A stretch of 64,000 nucleotides of DNA from Lasiosphaeris hirsuta (GCA_030549175.1 JAUKUA010000006.1:1612001-1676000), one strand, 5' to 3'; positions 33,301-45,592 are shown, numbered from the stretch's first letter. The notes: generated by a model from the sequence alone, not told the origin. Made by a program: numbers and translations.

Positions 33301-36300
33301 GCCGATCAGGCGGATACTGGCATCTCGTTTCTAGATAGTATTTCATTGCTCAAATCGTATTTTGCTAATGGTGGTAATACAATTTTTCTGCCTTCCTTTT
33401 TTATTACATTTGGTGGGAAATTAACCATGAAACCTAACCCTGCACTCTAACAACGCACTAATACGCTTATTATTCCAAGTTCTTTTCCCTATTGTTCTCA
33501 ATGTCTACTTAGACAGCTAGATAGTCGGTTATACTGACATGATTACTTTAGGCAAAAGAGTTCAGTATCGACCCATTATGCTTGCCAAGCGCTGTAGGGT
33601 GGTGGGGTGTAGACTTCCTCTGGGAGAAGAGGGTCGGGCAAGAACACACACATCAGAATGGCCAGGACGGATGTTGCCCTTATCAAAGCGACTCGTGGTA
33701 TTCGACTTCGCACCAACCGATATACTAGCCGCTTCGGCTCGGTGTCATTCAGAGCGAGTAGGTGTGCGGGTGCGAATGTGTGCATCGTGATAGCCTGAGG
33801 TATAGGTAAAGTATTCCGGTTGTGCGTGATTTTCTCCTTCCTGCCGCAAGGCTAGGTGGGTAGGATGTAGAATAGGTATAGGTGCGAAACAAAAGGCTGA
33901 GATGGACCGCAGTGCTGTCGGGTGGCGTATTATCTTCGCAATCTTCCCAAGTAGTTGGTGACAAGATGCAGGCTAAAGGTCTGGGAGCCGCACCTTGCCA
34001 GTCCTTCTGATGCCATCTCTGCCGTTCTGCGACCTTATCAAGGTAAGGTGCTGTCGGTCGGCGTTGCTGGGGAAGGCCCGATTTGAGCACCACATAGGTG
34101 CCAGGCCCTGGACGAACCGACAAGGCTGCGCAGGAAATACAAAGTAAGCCCTAAGGTGATGGTGAGCTGTGATGCTTGACCGATGGCCAGGAATGGGAGC
34201 CAATTGAACTAAAGCAAACGACAAAATCCCGGCGGACCGGTGTGGGGAGCCTAAGACAAGTCGCCGAGACCATGCATATTAGCATATGTCAGAATACAAC
34301 ACTGAGCCTCACGGTAGTTGTAGGTACCAGGTGGTAACAACCGAGACAACCTACCTAGGTAGGTAAGGTACCCCAAGTTGGCGTCCTACGTCCCAACTCG
34401 TTGAACTTCCTGGCATGTTCAATTTTGTTGCGCAGAGCTTTGACAGTGTGATGAGTGGCTGCTCTCTACCTGCTTCGGTACCAATCAATGGAAGACACCG
34501 GGCCCAGGCGGTCAACGTGGCGCAGAGGTCGCCAAAGAAAGAAAAAAAGCAAGGCGGCCCGGGAAGGTTCTCCGGGCTGTAAAGCAACCGGGCCGCTAGA
34601 AAATACTGATTTCTTGCAAACAGCCCCCCCGGCACAGGCGTCACGATAATCCACACACCTCCAGAAAAATACACTCCCTCACAGTATTTTGAAACCTCTT
34701 GCCGCGCAAAATCCCTTGTTTTCGTTGAAATGAATTTACGCTCTGGCAGTGGATTTCCAAACTAAAAACCCCGGTCCTTTCCCCCTGTGAGGTTTCCACG
34801 CTAACAAAGAAACAAGGGTACTCCGAAATAGTGTATTTACCTTACCCTTCCTCTTTTTTCTTCTTTTTTGGATCGGCTGGTCGCACTTCCGGGGAAATGC
34901 TTGCTAGCTTGACAAGGGACCCACTGTTTGTGGCGCTGCGAAAATTCTAGAAATTCTAACAGTAGGCCCCTTGACGCGCTAACAGTCATTACCCCGGAAC
35001 AGGTGTAAATTTGCTGTCTTGGGAGGTACCGAGTATTGGAATTTTCGTCTGGGGGGCGTTCACGTGGCGTTCTGGAATTAAATGGGCACCGCAGGGTGGG
35101 GGGTGTGTTTCTGGTTTCGGAGCCCTGTTGCCCATCTTTCCCCACTGGCACACCCACTTTCGGTGGTCCCGATTTCCCCAACCAAGGCAAGCCACCCGTG
35201 AAGACTTGGGGGGCCGTAACATCATCTGTCACCTCACAATTTGCAACCATTACTCTAGGCAATCGCCATCACCAAGCCCGCCGTCACGGTTACAACTCCC
35301 CGATTAATTCGCTTGAAAACCACGGTATTTTACACCGACCGTAATCTGTTAGCTTCCTTACGTACACAGTGGCTTGGGTGTGTTATTTGGTCCGTCGGAT
35401 TTACAAACGCAGTCGGGATACCTAGGTACCTATTGGGATTGGATTGGAAGGAGCGCTGGCGGTTTGACCCCTGCCCCCCCGGTGCCACAGGCCCAGGCTT
35501 CCCGCCGCTTACTGCGTACCCAACACGACAGCGCTGAGTCCGGGACCCGTGTATCTCTACAATGTATCCTTGAGCGATCGATACCTACGCCACGTCAGCG
35601 CCACTTTCCAGGGTTGAAATCTGGTACTAACACGCTAAGATTCCTCAAAAGCCGTTTCAAAGACTGGAATTTACACAAAAATGGAATGACTCCTCGGTCG
35701 ATCGCGAACGGAAACGCTGGAGTTTTTACCCCTGTAACAGCCAGTGTGCTAAGGCGTCCCTGGAATCAGCAAGAATTTCCCTCGTACCTGAACTTCTCAA
35801 AGTCATTCTGTTGGATCTTTCCTTCCAGTCTTGGTGCTAAACTCTGATAGCCGTGCTGGTGATGGCATCACCTTTTGGCTCTTGCAATTGATTGGAGCTA
35901 GAGCTAGAGTGGCTATACTGGGTGACATGTGGCAGTTCGTAGGCTGTACGGATACTGAACAGTTTCCGTACCAGTGTCCCCGTCTGCAGGCTGTAACTTA
36001 CCCTCCTCGTCCCACGCCCCGTCAGCAGGCTGTACCTACCCTCACTCGTCCCACGTCCGGCTCCCACGCCCACCTCCCACGCCCGTCCCCGACGGTCCCA
36101 CTGTTGGTATGGTTCTAGGACTGTTTCAATAACCTATGGGAGTCTCTTGAACAGCCACTGTGTGATACCCTTTCCATTAGTTGGTTTCCCGTTGCCGACT
36201 CAAGGTAGGGCATTTCTCGTGCGCGCAGAGCGCGTTTGGCATCAATTCCGGTCTCCCGCAGCGGGCACCACCAACCCTGTCCACTTTTGAGGGCCGGATT

Positions 36301-36377
36301 GCCCATCTCGATTTCACCTAGCCTTTGCCCAACGCTCCTTCCCAGGTCGCCTTGCACGGGCAACTCTGTTGAGCCGC
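30353..36377. other. Six-kilobase gene-poor interval
   Basis: Several open frames of 60-140 codons exist (for example 31075-31443 plus, 34837-35262 minus, 35374-35847 plus), but none has a recognisable family, signal peptide or codon pattern I would defend. The stretch 31600-32160 is locally AT-rich and could be old repeat sequence. Palindromic ACCTAGGT/AGGTACCT motifs occur near 34350-34372 and 35418-35432. The hydrolase promoter lies at the right end. Confidence 0.5.
35986..36060. repeat. Two tandem units of about 38 bp
   Basis: Two adjacent copies of a unit beginning GCAGGCTGTA and containing CTCGTCCCACG (35986-36024 and 36025-36060) lie about 320 bp upstream of the alpha/beta-hydrolase start. 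Confidence 0.75.
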
Positions 36378-38318
36378 ATGATGGAGAAGCTTGTCCCTTC
36401 CCATGCATCTTCGCATCCACCTCGGCGAGCCTGGTCTTCTGCGCGCATTGCGTGCACTAGTGCCGTTGCCTTCGCCGGGTTGCTGCTGCTGGTTGCCCGA
36501 TGGCCTCTCCAAATTGTGAGCCTGCCTAGCACAATCAAGCCGACAGCCACCCAGCTTGTTTCCCCCTATGGGCGGTTTCCACTACCCAACGACCCTTTCC
36601 AGTTTGTTCCTTGCACAACGGCCTATTCCCTCCCCCCCCTCGACGACAGCGACGCGAGGCGAACATGGTCCGCACTCTTCGACCCCAACCCCGACCACTG
36701 GCGTTGGGGAGCTGCCCCATCGAACCCGGAGCCGAATCTTCTGCGTTATGATGGCGATCATGATGGTGACCGTTACGCCGGGCGAGGCATCCATCTCTGT
36801 GGCTACCTGGATCTTCCGCTCGACTACCTCTCCAACTCGGACTCCCGCATTGTGCGGCTTGCCGTCGCCAAGTTTCAGGTGTCGGGCCTCTCTCTCATCG
36901 ACTCCCCGCGCCTTCCACACTCCACGCCCCACCAGCAGTCTATCCAAGCTGGCGCCAAAAGTGAACGCACCATTGTCGTTGAGCCTGGCGGTCCCGGCGC
37001 CAGCGGCATCTACCACGTATGGACCGCCGCCGAAAATATCACCGAGCGCTTCAGCCAAGGTCAATTCGATGTCCTCGGCTGGGATCCCCGCGGTGTGGAA
37101 TTCTCTCTTCCCTCGGCAGCATGCTTCCCACATAATGTTGATCGTGACCGATGGTCCTTGTTGACCGGGCTGTCCCGAGAGGATTCAAAACAGCCACGAC
37201 AGCTCGACGTCGTCGACGCCATGAACAACGCCACCTTCTATGCTTGCCAAAAACGACTCGGTGATTTTGGTCGCTTCGTGAGCACCGCCTCAGTTGCGCG
37301 CGACCTAGAAGAGATCCGCAAGGCATTGATGGAGGAGGACCTGACGGCTTACTTTATCAGCTACGGCACCGGCATTGCCCAAACATATGTCAACACCTTT
37401 CCCGATCGCGTCGGTCGCGTCATTCTCGACGGTTGCCAATACATCAAAGACCAACGCCAGCTCGCTGGCTTTGGCATGACATCGCTGGACAATGTGACGG
37501 ATGCCTGGCGTGATGGTTTCCTCGGCGAGTGCGCAAAGGCGGGTTCTGAGCGCTGCGCACTGGCGAGACCGCTCGATACCGTTGGAGACCTCGAGACCCG
37601 CATGAGCAAACTTTTCGAGTCGATCCTTGCACGGCCAGCTTCAGCCTATACGGAGGCAAACGGTCCATCAATCATCACGTATTCCAGTCTACTCACCACC
37701 ATTTACGATTCTCTATACGATCCAAGAGACTGGCCAGCCACGGCTTTGTTGCTTTCCGAGCTGGAGGCGGGCAACTCGACGCTTGCCGCGGTCGCTCTTG
37801 CTGAAAGGTGGGGATTCGACACGTCTCTACTATGCTCTACAGACGAGCTTTCAAGCGATGAGCTCTTCTCCTTGGTCGTCTGTGCTGATTCTTACGACGC
37901 GCCCCAGCCCGACGGGGGGCTTGAATGGTGGGGCCAGCTGTGGGCCAACATGACAAGTCAAAGCTGGATATCCGGAAACTCACGATTCCTCGACGTCTTC
38001 GCCTGCCGCCATTTCACAAAATATTGGCCTCATGTGTCGGAGGTTTATCGTGGGCATCTTAACCACACACTGGCCAATCCCGTCCTCCTCATTTCAACCA
38101 CATATGACCCTGCAACGCCCTTGCGGAATGGGAGGAGGCTGCTCGAGGAGATGGGGCAAAATGCGAAACTAGTTGTTCATCATGGATACGGTCACACATC
38201 GAGGTTCCACCGCTCGGATTGCACGGACTCTATTGGAAGATCATTCATCCTGAATGGGACCCTTCCGGCCGGGCGAGAAACAAACTGCTTTGCTGACAAG
38301 AAACCCTATCAAATATGA
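36378..38318 (+). CDS. Alpha/beta hydrolase, peptidase S33 / tripeptidyl-aminopeptidase-like
   Basis: Single exon, 646 aa from the tandem ATGs at 36378. One N-terminal membrane helix or uncleaved signal (I-A-C-T-S-A-V-A-F-A-G-L-L-L-L-V-A) precedes the hydrolase domain: V-V-E-P-G-G-P-G-A-S-G (oxyanion loop), D-V-L-G-W-D-P-R-G-V, F-I-S-Y-G-T-G at the nucleophile Ser, F-P-D-R-V-G-R-V-I-L-D-G, T-Y-D-P-A-T-P-L with the acid Asp, and H-H-G-Y-G-H-T with the catalytic His. The C-terminal part matches the TAP-like domain. Relatives usually read G-F-S-Y-G at the nucleophile; here the first Gly is missing. Many N-x-T/S sites suggest secretion or a lumenal domain. It may trim peptides at the cell surface; the substrate is not known. 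Confidence 0.85.
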   Translation: MMEKLVPSHASSHPPRRAWSSARIACTSAVAFAGLLLLVARWPLQIVSLPSTIKPTATQLVSPYGRFPLPNDPFQFVPCTTAYSLPPLDDSDARRTWSALFDPNPDHWRWGAAPSNPEPNLLRYDGDHDGDRYAGRGIHLCGYLDLPLDYLSNSDSRIVRLAVAKFQVSGLSLIDSPRLPHSTPHQQSIQAGAKSERTIVVEPGGPGASGIYHVWTAAENITERFSQGQFDVLGWDPRGVEFSLPSAACFPHNVDRDRWSLLTGLSREDSKQPRQLDVVDAMNNATFYACQKRLGDFGRFVSTASVARDLEEIRKALMEEDLTAYFISYGTGIAQTYVNTFPDRVGRVILDGCQYIKDQRQLAGFGMTSLDNVTDAWRDGFLGECAKAGSERCALARPLDTVGDLETRMSKLFESILARPASAYTEANGPSIITYSSLLTTIYDSLYDPRDWPATALLLSELEAGNSTLAAVALAERWGFDTSLLCSTDELSSDELFSLVVCADSYDAPQPDGGLEWWGQLWANMTSQSWISGNSRFLDVFACRHFTKYWPHVSEVYRGHLNHTLANPVLLISTTYDPATPLRNGRRLLEEMGQNAKLVVHHGYGHTSRFHRSDCTDSIGRSFILNGTLPAGRETNCFADKKPYQI

Positions 38319-38380
38319 CAGATACACGCAAATACAAGAATGAAGACTCAGCACTACCAGAGCCCGGGCTGCGGTAGAGC

Positions 38381-38412
38381 TTTTTTTTTTTTTGGGGGGG
38401 GGGGGGGGGGGG
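38381..38412. repeat. T13-G19 homopolymer pair
   Basis: Thirteen T followed directly by nineteen G, 63 bp after the hydrolase stop codon. A similar T-then-G tract lies at about 26127-26149. Confidence 0.95.
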
Positions 38413-38595
38413 AAACATCATCACTCAAGTGCACTCGCGTTCACCCCTCCTACCTCCTTAACCAGCTTGGGGCATATCAGGCAGCCACTCTGAGGAACCC
38501 ATTGTGAAACTCTAGAGCTCATTAGTGGGAGGCGCAGACGCATCCCGCGCCCCGATATAGCTGTCAACGCCAGAAAAGTCATCTGCAAGCACTTG

Positions 38596-39036
38596 TCAGT
38601 CTCCCTTTTGGCGGCAGGCAGTGGGCATCTGACCTCCATAGTGATAGTTGGGGCAGGTGTCCTGCTTCTGTGCATCCGCAGGAGCTGCGATTCCGGAAGA
38701 AACCTCTATGCCAGTGATCCAACTTCCATGCTGGCGGCAGAAGTAACCCAGCTCACATTTGCCGGGGCATCTAAGGGCACCCCACTCGTCGTACTCCTTC
38801 AGCCAAGCATCATGGTCCTCCTTCTCAGCGTAACTCGGCTCTGGACGCGGTCGGTTCACGAGGCCCGGGAACATCGTGTAAAGGGCTTGCCGGCCCGGGG
38901 CGGCTTTCTTCTTGCATCCATCGTGACCACACCTTGTAATAGACCGACCGTCAGTACCATGATATGCAAGAGAAGCCTGGAATGATGGGCTGGTTCTATA
39001 CTCTGGTGTGGAAGTTCCGGTTCCTGAACCCGACAT
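38596..39036 (-). CDS. Hypothetical cysteine-containing small protein
   Basis: A single open frame of 146 aa from the ATG at 39036; no family recognised. It has paired cysteines arranged like a small metal-binding or disulfide module: R-C-G-H-D-G-C-K-K-K early, then C-P-G-K-C-E-L-G-Y-F-C-R-Q-H in the second half and C-P-N-Y-H-Y-G near the end. No signal peptide is visible. The C-terminus may be altered by an intron near 38640. It is divergent from the NLR-like gene. Confidence 0.45.
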   Translation of the reverse strand: MSGSGTGTSTPEYRTSPSFQASLAYHGTDGRSITRCGHDGCKKKAAPGRQALYTMFPGLVNRPRPEPSYAEKEDHDAWLKEYDEWGALRCPGKCELGYFCRQHGSWITGIEVSSGIAAPADAQKQDTCPNYHYGGQMPTACRQKGD

Positions 39037-39694
39037 GGTTCTTGAGCAGCGGAAGATCAAGCTTAAACTGACGAGATGTGTGGGTTGTGTGTGGGCTGTT
39101 GTCGCTCCAGGTCGTTAAGGTTCCCAGAAGGTGGTATGTGACTCGCTTTCCCAAGTTATATACAAGTTATCAACAAACTTGATGGTACGTTTGAACCCCA
39201 GCATCGTTCGGCCTTCGCAGCCCGCCGTCCTCTTGGAATCCCTCGTCTCACACGAAAGAGCCCCCCTCCAACTTGCCGGGCCTTTTGTGCCCAATCCTCA
39301 GATTCCGGCCGCAGCGAATTGCGTGCGTTGCTGCTCGCACCCAACATAGGACTCTGGCGGCCCAACTCAGCCTCCTACTTTGCCTTTTCGAATCGAGCAT
39401 GGGTGCCCCCAACTCGAGTCCAAATCGTCGAGGGGGAAGGGGGGGGGGAACCCTCCTGACCTTGTCATCTTCGGTACGATATTACTCATTGAGGCAAATT
39501 TCTCAGCAATGGCCGACATAATAGCTTTGCCGTCACTTCGCGGTCGCGATGCCGCATGCTGGCACGACGCCATCCAGGTGGGTTCCGCAATCGGCAGCCT
39601 TGGCCCAGAAGAAAGGCTACCTCACCTACCGTGACAAGGAGCTAATGCTATCCCTTTACACCAGCGACACAACTCAAGGCAGAAGAAGGGTTCG

Positions 39695-42600
39695 ATGGGC
39701 AAAAAGTACATCTCCATCGACACCATCCAAGGCGACCACCACGAAGATGTCTTGGGACAAGGGCAGCACTCTCAGGGATACGCCCGCGCACTCATGGATG
39801 CTGCCATAGATTCCTATAAGGCTCTCGAGTCGAGAAATGGCCCTCTTGGCACCATCTTATTCCAGATAGCCCACAATATGGGTCGATATGCCCGCGCTGT
39901 CGATGTCTTAGTCCAATGCGACCCTACCATCGCGGCCCTGGTCTGGGGATCAGTGCGCATACTGCTCCAGGTACTGTGCTTCCAAGAAAGAACCCCAAAA
40001 TGCCTATCGTGCGTTAACCAATGGATTAGATTGGGGAGGAGGAGGAGCGGGCTTCTCGCATTGCTAGTCAAGGGGTACTCGAGATTATCCGCCATGCAGA
40101 CCGCTGGGAACAAGTGGCAGACATGCCAAATCTGATGGACTCAGCTCGTCTTCGAAAAATGGTGGTGTATCTCTACGTTGCTGTCCTTGACTTTTTGCTG
40201 TCATCGACAGAGTGGCTGAGAAAGAGCAGGCTGAGTAGGAATCCTGACCCGTCAAGAAGTCCCTTGCTGGGAAACATGTGCAGTTTGAGTTGACGGTCCA
40301 TGCTTGCAGGGCGGCTTGGGAAATCCATTCTCGGCTCGAAAGCGGACAAATTCGAAGCAAAGCTCAAAGAGCTGCAGCAGGCGTCAGACCTCGTTGACAA
40401 GGAGCTGCAGACACAGTGTGGGTAACCCTGTCAGGTCGCACGCCGTGGCGACGGCGCACACTGCTAACCTGTCCGTGATCTGTGTCTCGATGTAGCGACC
40501 CGCAGAAGTATGAAGCTCCAACAGTTACCACGCCGTGCCGTCACGGCATACTGACCAATTGTTTCACCAGTTCTAAGCTCATTCGGGGAAATATCATTGG
40601 ACATCCGAATCATCAAAGACAGGGTTGATGCCGTGTTGGAGCAGGGCCGACATGTTTCGGGTAAGTGGGAACGTAACGAGAGGTTTTTCTATGCTGTGCG
40701 TTGCATTCATATGGCCCTTGGTTTGCGTGCTAACGGTAGACGGCGTGCAACCCCTCCTAAGTACAGATTCGGCTCTTCAACTGTTACCCCTCAGCAATGA
40801 ACTCCTGTCCCTAGCCCACTCAGGAAACTCAGCCATCCTTCGAGGTAGGTGTCAACTTACGCCGTGTTTTGCATTTCGCCCGCCGTTTCTGCACCTAGAA
40901 TCATTCCGAGTCGGATTAGCACTGACGGTGGGATGGGTTGCCAGAATTGAAACAGCTTCCTCGATTACTAACACACGTCATCTTCGATCAAATGCAAGGT
41001 ATGTGATACAAACCCCCCCTCCCCATTTCCCCATTTCGCCGTCGCACACTCACACCCTAATCTGCACCTTCATCCTATAGCCACAATGGACTCGGCTCGA
41101 GCGGAGAAGTGGCTTTCGCTGGGCGCCGTGGGGGCGTGCCCGTCGGTGTCGCGCGCTGAGGGCACCTGCCAATGGCTCGTTCGCCATCCTACCTATCGAC
41201 AATGGGCGAGCTCGGGTTGTGAGGATCGCCCGTTGCTTTGGATCCACGGCCACCAAGGATCAGGGAAATCTGTCCTGGCAGGTTATCTTCAAGAGCTCTT
41301 GGTGGCCGAAGGTTCCAACACACTATTCTACCGCTTTCAGCGATCGGCCTCGACAACGCTTTCCACGCCGACAACCTTTGCGAGTTCTCTCATCTGGCAA
41401 ATCCTCGCCAACCCAAAATGGCGTCCCTCAGCCGCTGGCGTGTGTCAGCAGCTCCAGTACCTAGCAGCTCAATTTCCCCTGGGGCCCCAGCACTGCGCCT
41501 TCAAGACAATATGGAGCGTTGCCGTGTCCCTTTTGAAAACCTGCCGAGCCCAGTTCACCATCATACTCGATGCACTCGACGAGTGCCGCTTCGATGGCCC
41601 GCCACTCCCGGGAACAACCGAGTTCGTCAACTCGCTGCGAGAAACGGGATGCAAGTTTGCTATCTTCACGAGGCCAGAACCCCTGTTCGTCGCCACCATA
41701 CAGCACGGCCTTTCCATCTTCATGGCCGAAGCCCTCCTTTTGCCCGATATCATGACCTTTGCCCGGACCAGCTATCAGCAGCTCAAACTTCCCGACACCC
41801 AGGTTGAACAGGTTTTGGAGATTTTCAGCTCCTCGTCGCACGGCTCGTTTCGCTGGGTTGATCTCTCTCTCCGCCATCTTGCACGATCCATCCCCGCAAC
41901 AGACCTGGCGTCGAAGATTCAAACCTTGCCCCCGACGATTGGGGATCTATACCGACAGTCGCTGCGCAGCAATGGCCGCACCTTGAGCTACGACGAGCTC
42001 GAGTGTCGAAAAGGCCTCTTGTTAATGATACTTCAGTCCCAGCGACCATTGAGGACGGCTGAGATAGCTGACGCGTTGTCACTTCAGCCGGAAGGGGCCG
42101 ACATCCTCATCTCTCGCCTATGCAGCCCACTCGCCAGTACTTTCGGAGGCTTCTTCCACTTGTCGCATCCGTCTGTCCGAGAGTTTTTTGAGCTCCTCCA
42201 GAAGAAGAACGACCGCACCTTGGGGATATCCTTCTCGAAATCCCACGACTTCCTTGCAGAACAGTGTCTATCCTGCCTACTTGGGAAAGAATACGGCGGG
42301 CTACGTCGCATAGGGAGCTACGTGCTGGCAAGCTACGACGAGAATGCCTGCATTGGCACCGATGCAAAACCCCGCGAGGGTAGCTTCTACGACTACGCAT
42401 CTAGGTTCTGGGACTACCACCTAGCCCAGACCAAGACACCCAGCAACCATCTCCTACAACAAGCCACCACCTTCCTCCTCAGCCCCCAGTTCGCCTATTG
42501 GTCCGAAGTCACTCGACAAAACTGCGGTCAGTTGGTTCGAGTCAACGGGGCCTTGACGTCCCTTTCAACGTGGCGCAAGTCTCTCCCTTGGGAATCTCAG

Positions 42601-43887
42601 CGGCTCTTGCGCCTGGATGAGTACTTTGAGAAGCCCTACACTTCCCTCGCGGCCGCGCTTGAGTCGAGTGAGCTGGAACGATCACTTGCGTGGCTAGCTC
42701 GCATGAGCTTAGGGGACTTTTACTTTATCAGAAATCTTTCTGATAAGGTAGCATCGACGCGTGGAAAGGTTCTCGCCGGACTAGAGCAGTGCTTGGGGCC
42801 ACAACATCCCCTCACGCTCACGGCAAAGTCTGGAGTGGCATACGGTCGCCTCTACGCCGGAAGGATGCGCGCGGCGAACAGGATGTACAACGAAATCGTT
42901 ACCAAGCAGGGCGAAATAGTCGGCGAGCGCTCTTCTCACTTCCTAGACGCCGTCCTGTACCAGGGTCAGAGCGAGTTCTACATGGCAAACTTTGCGACGG
43001 CCGCCATCACAATGACCAAGCACTCGGCCGACTGCCTGACAGCCATGGGACCGGAGAGCTGGAGGTACCTTGCGGCGCGCTGGTGGTTTGCTCAAAGCGC
43101 AGCGTACATGGACGGCCAACTCGAGCTTGCCCTCCAGATCTTTCAGTTCATCGTCCAAAAGAGGCGCGAGCTCTTTAGTCGGGGGGATAGCTTTGCCCTT
43201 GTCACTTTGATAACGCTGGGGGAAGTCCAGTTGCTCCTGGGTCGTCACGAGGAGGCGATTTCCGCGTTGGAGGAGGCGACGGCGTGGCGACGCGAGGTTT
43301 ACGCGCCAACCAATGTCGCTCGGATCGATACCGAGCTTGCGTTGGCGACCGCTTACCGGGCAGCAGGAAGAGCGCAAGCCGCGTCAAAACTAGCGAGGGA
43401 GATGGAAGATGGAGCCGGGGACATCCGCTCCCGGTTTGAGAGGTATTGCCAACTTTGCCATCTCAAGGGTCTTATCCTCGCGGATGCTGGGTCCGTCGAC
43501 AAGGCCATCAACCTCCTTCAAGACACGATTACTCGGGCCGAGGACGACCAGAACAACAGAGCACTGCTTTGGATCCGCCTTGATATTGCGATTCTCCTCA
43601 GACGCCGAGATAGAGATGGCGACAGAGACCAGGCCAACGCCAACTTTGATAACCTTGTCAAGGACGTATCCGGTGACTATGATCCCGGGTTCCCGGACGA
43701 GCCTGATCCACCAAGACTGTTGGAAGCCGCAGAGAAGGCTTTGATACTGGTGAGAGCGAGGAAACACCTAGAAGCTCGCCGCCTTCTCGATGCCGAACAG
43801 CTGGAGTGGCGCAGGTCGAGTGACTTTTGGCTTTGGGTGGGAGGCACCTTTTGCAAGGACCTTCTGCATCTTGAAGCTGGGACATAG
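39695..43887 (+). CDS. NLR-like NACHT/STAND protein with TPR-type C-terminus
   Basis: Putative signalling NTPase of the fungal NLR-like class. Eight exons: 39695-39970, 40030-40234, 40310-40417, 40496-40507, 40571-40660, 40740-40844, 40945-40998 and 41081-43887. All phases close and the product is about 1218 aa. The N-terminal helical domain (L-E-S-R-N-G-P-L-G, I-A-H-N-M-G-R-Y) matches the conserved fungal domain that precedes NACHT (DUF7708-like). The NACHT core has W-I-H-G-H-Q-G-S-G-K-S (Walker A, about residue 340) and I-I-L-D-A-L-D-E-C (Walker B, about 450). A winged-helix-like part follows. From about residue 750, helical repeats (L-G-R-H-E-E-A-I-S-A-L-E-E-A) look like TPRs. Relatives act in heterokaryon incompatibility and innate defence; the ligand is unknown. 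The start could be further upstream, because an extra exon within 39400-39690 is possible. Confidence 0.82.
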
Positions 43888-44534
43888 GGTGTATACTATT
43901 GTTGGGTTACGGCTGGGCTCGTCTCGGATGGGGGGTCACAGGTTGGAAGGAACGGGAATAGGGCGCCCACAGGTTAATTTCTGTTAGTTACCAAGAATAC
44001 ACATTGCTATCCGGACCAAGTTTCTCTTGACCTTGAACCACCTCATTAGCAATCTCGTTTGGTATTGTTCTGACATAGTAAAGCTCCCGTAGAGAAACAC
44101 CAAGGTATCTTAAGAATGATATTCCAGTTACCTCATTAACTACCTTGGTCGACCTGAAGATGATTGCATAAATGCTCGGTTACATCAAACACAGCTGCCC
44201 CGTAGCGTGAGATAGGCGCTGATGGGAATAAATGGACTCCAGATGAGCACTCTGCTGGCAAGTTCCTGATGGGTGCTGCCCTGGAGTTGCGAGCGAGGAG
44301 CGGCCGAATCAGAGCATCAGCATCACCTGTGAGAGAGCAGCTTTGCCCAAGCTTGTTGGCCCCTCTAGCGGGTCATTTGACAAATGAATTCCATGGCGAA
44401 TCCGACAACTAACTTTAATCATGAAGAAGATGAAAGCGTCATTAGTGGTGACGGGTGGACCATCCGCCCAGACGAGATCCAATCACTCGCGCGCGTGTGT
44501 GTGTGTGTGTGCGTGTGCGTGTGTGTGTGTGTGT

Positions 44535-44569
<35 letters not shown>

Positions 44570-45025
44570 ATGCAGGGAGGCCGACTGCATGTGTTGGTAT
44601 GGGCGATTGGATGGCCGCTCACGTGTCGCTCCAGCAGCTGCTGTGTAAAGCTTCCGGTGAGCAAATATGCTAGGTGCTGGTTTCCCACAAGTACAATACT
44701 TGCAATTGGCTATTGGGCTAACGCAATCAGGCATGCAGGAATTGAACACCTATCTGCAACGGGCCGGATGGGCGGGGTTATGTGGACGAAGCAGAGCATG
44801 GTAAATTGGTGATTTTATTGTGGGACATGCCCAATAGTTAGTGGGGCGGCCCCTCCCAACAGGTTACTTTCAGGAATGAAGAAGTGGAAAAGCCGTGCGT
44901 GCGTGCATGCTATAAGACCCTCACCCCTAGAATACATGTCTTACCTAAGGCACCTGCTAATGCCCGCGACCGAAGCCCCAAAAGTCATCCACTAGTCATT
45001 TATTTGCAACGGTAGTCGCCACCAG
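43888..45025. other. Intergenic with GT/GC microsatellite
   Basis: No gene is supportable. A long GT-rich run lies at 44490-44569, and open frames across it are only Val/Cys or Thr/His repeat translations. Confidence 0.55.
44490..44569. repeat. (GT)n microsatellite with GC interruptions
   Basis: About 80 bp of GT with regular GC interruptions. Confidence 0.95.
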
Positions 45026-45592
45026 ATGACCTCGGGTAGAATGGAACCAACAAAAAACTTGGATGGTAGTAATATAGAGCAACAGCGATTGGGGAAGCTC
45101 AAGCTGACAGATGCACTGCCCTCCAAAAGTCCCCCCGGCTCGGCGCTCATGATTAATGTCCAGTTTAAAGGAGGCGACCACCTCAGCGTCCAACAGGCAC
45201 TTCTCCAACGAAGCCCAAAGCTGGCCCTTCTCACCCCTTCATCTCCCTGCCAGCATTGCGAGACAAGTTCTCAGCCTCTCTTCTTGAAGAACATCTCGCG
45301 GAGGGCAGGCCACACTCTCATCCACTAGATATACACCGACACCTACCACACACACTAAAGTGGCTAGGCCCCACAACTGGTCACGAGGAGGCGATCGCCA
45401 AGCTGAAGATGGGTTTTGAGGTTTACGCCACCGCACGAAATTATGAGCTTGATGGCCTGGAGGCGCTGGCCAAGGAGCAGATTTCCTGACAACACTTGAC
45501 TCCCCGAGAGAAATTCTGAAGGCGCAGGCGGGCAAGATGATGCCGAAGATGGCGAGGCTCATGGCGGTGCGTGTGAGCTATTGCGTTTGCGC
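45026..45592 (+). pseudogene. BTB/POZ-domain protein relic
   Basis: The pieces read in order as a fungal BTB protein but in different frames. L-S-V-Q-Q-A-L-L-Q-R-S-P-K-L-A-L-L lies in the first frame. G-H-T-L-I-H then hits a TAG where relatives have a Tyr, followed by I-Y-T-D-T-Y-H-T in the same frame. L-K-M-G-F-E-V-Y-A-T-A-R-N-Y-E-L-D-G-L-E-A-L-A-K is in a second frame, and L-T-T-L-D-S-P-R-E-I-L-K-A-Q-A-G-K beyond its stop is in a third. At least two lesions make it non-coding as read. BTB proteins are usually protein-interaction adaptors for ubiquitin ligases. Confidence 0.55.

Noticed and set aside
44384..44812. Open frame with Cys/Val repeats
   Set aside because: Product of the GT microsatellite; no family motif on either side.
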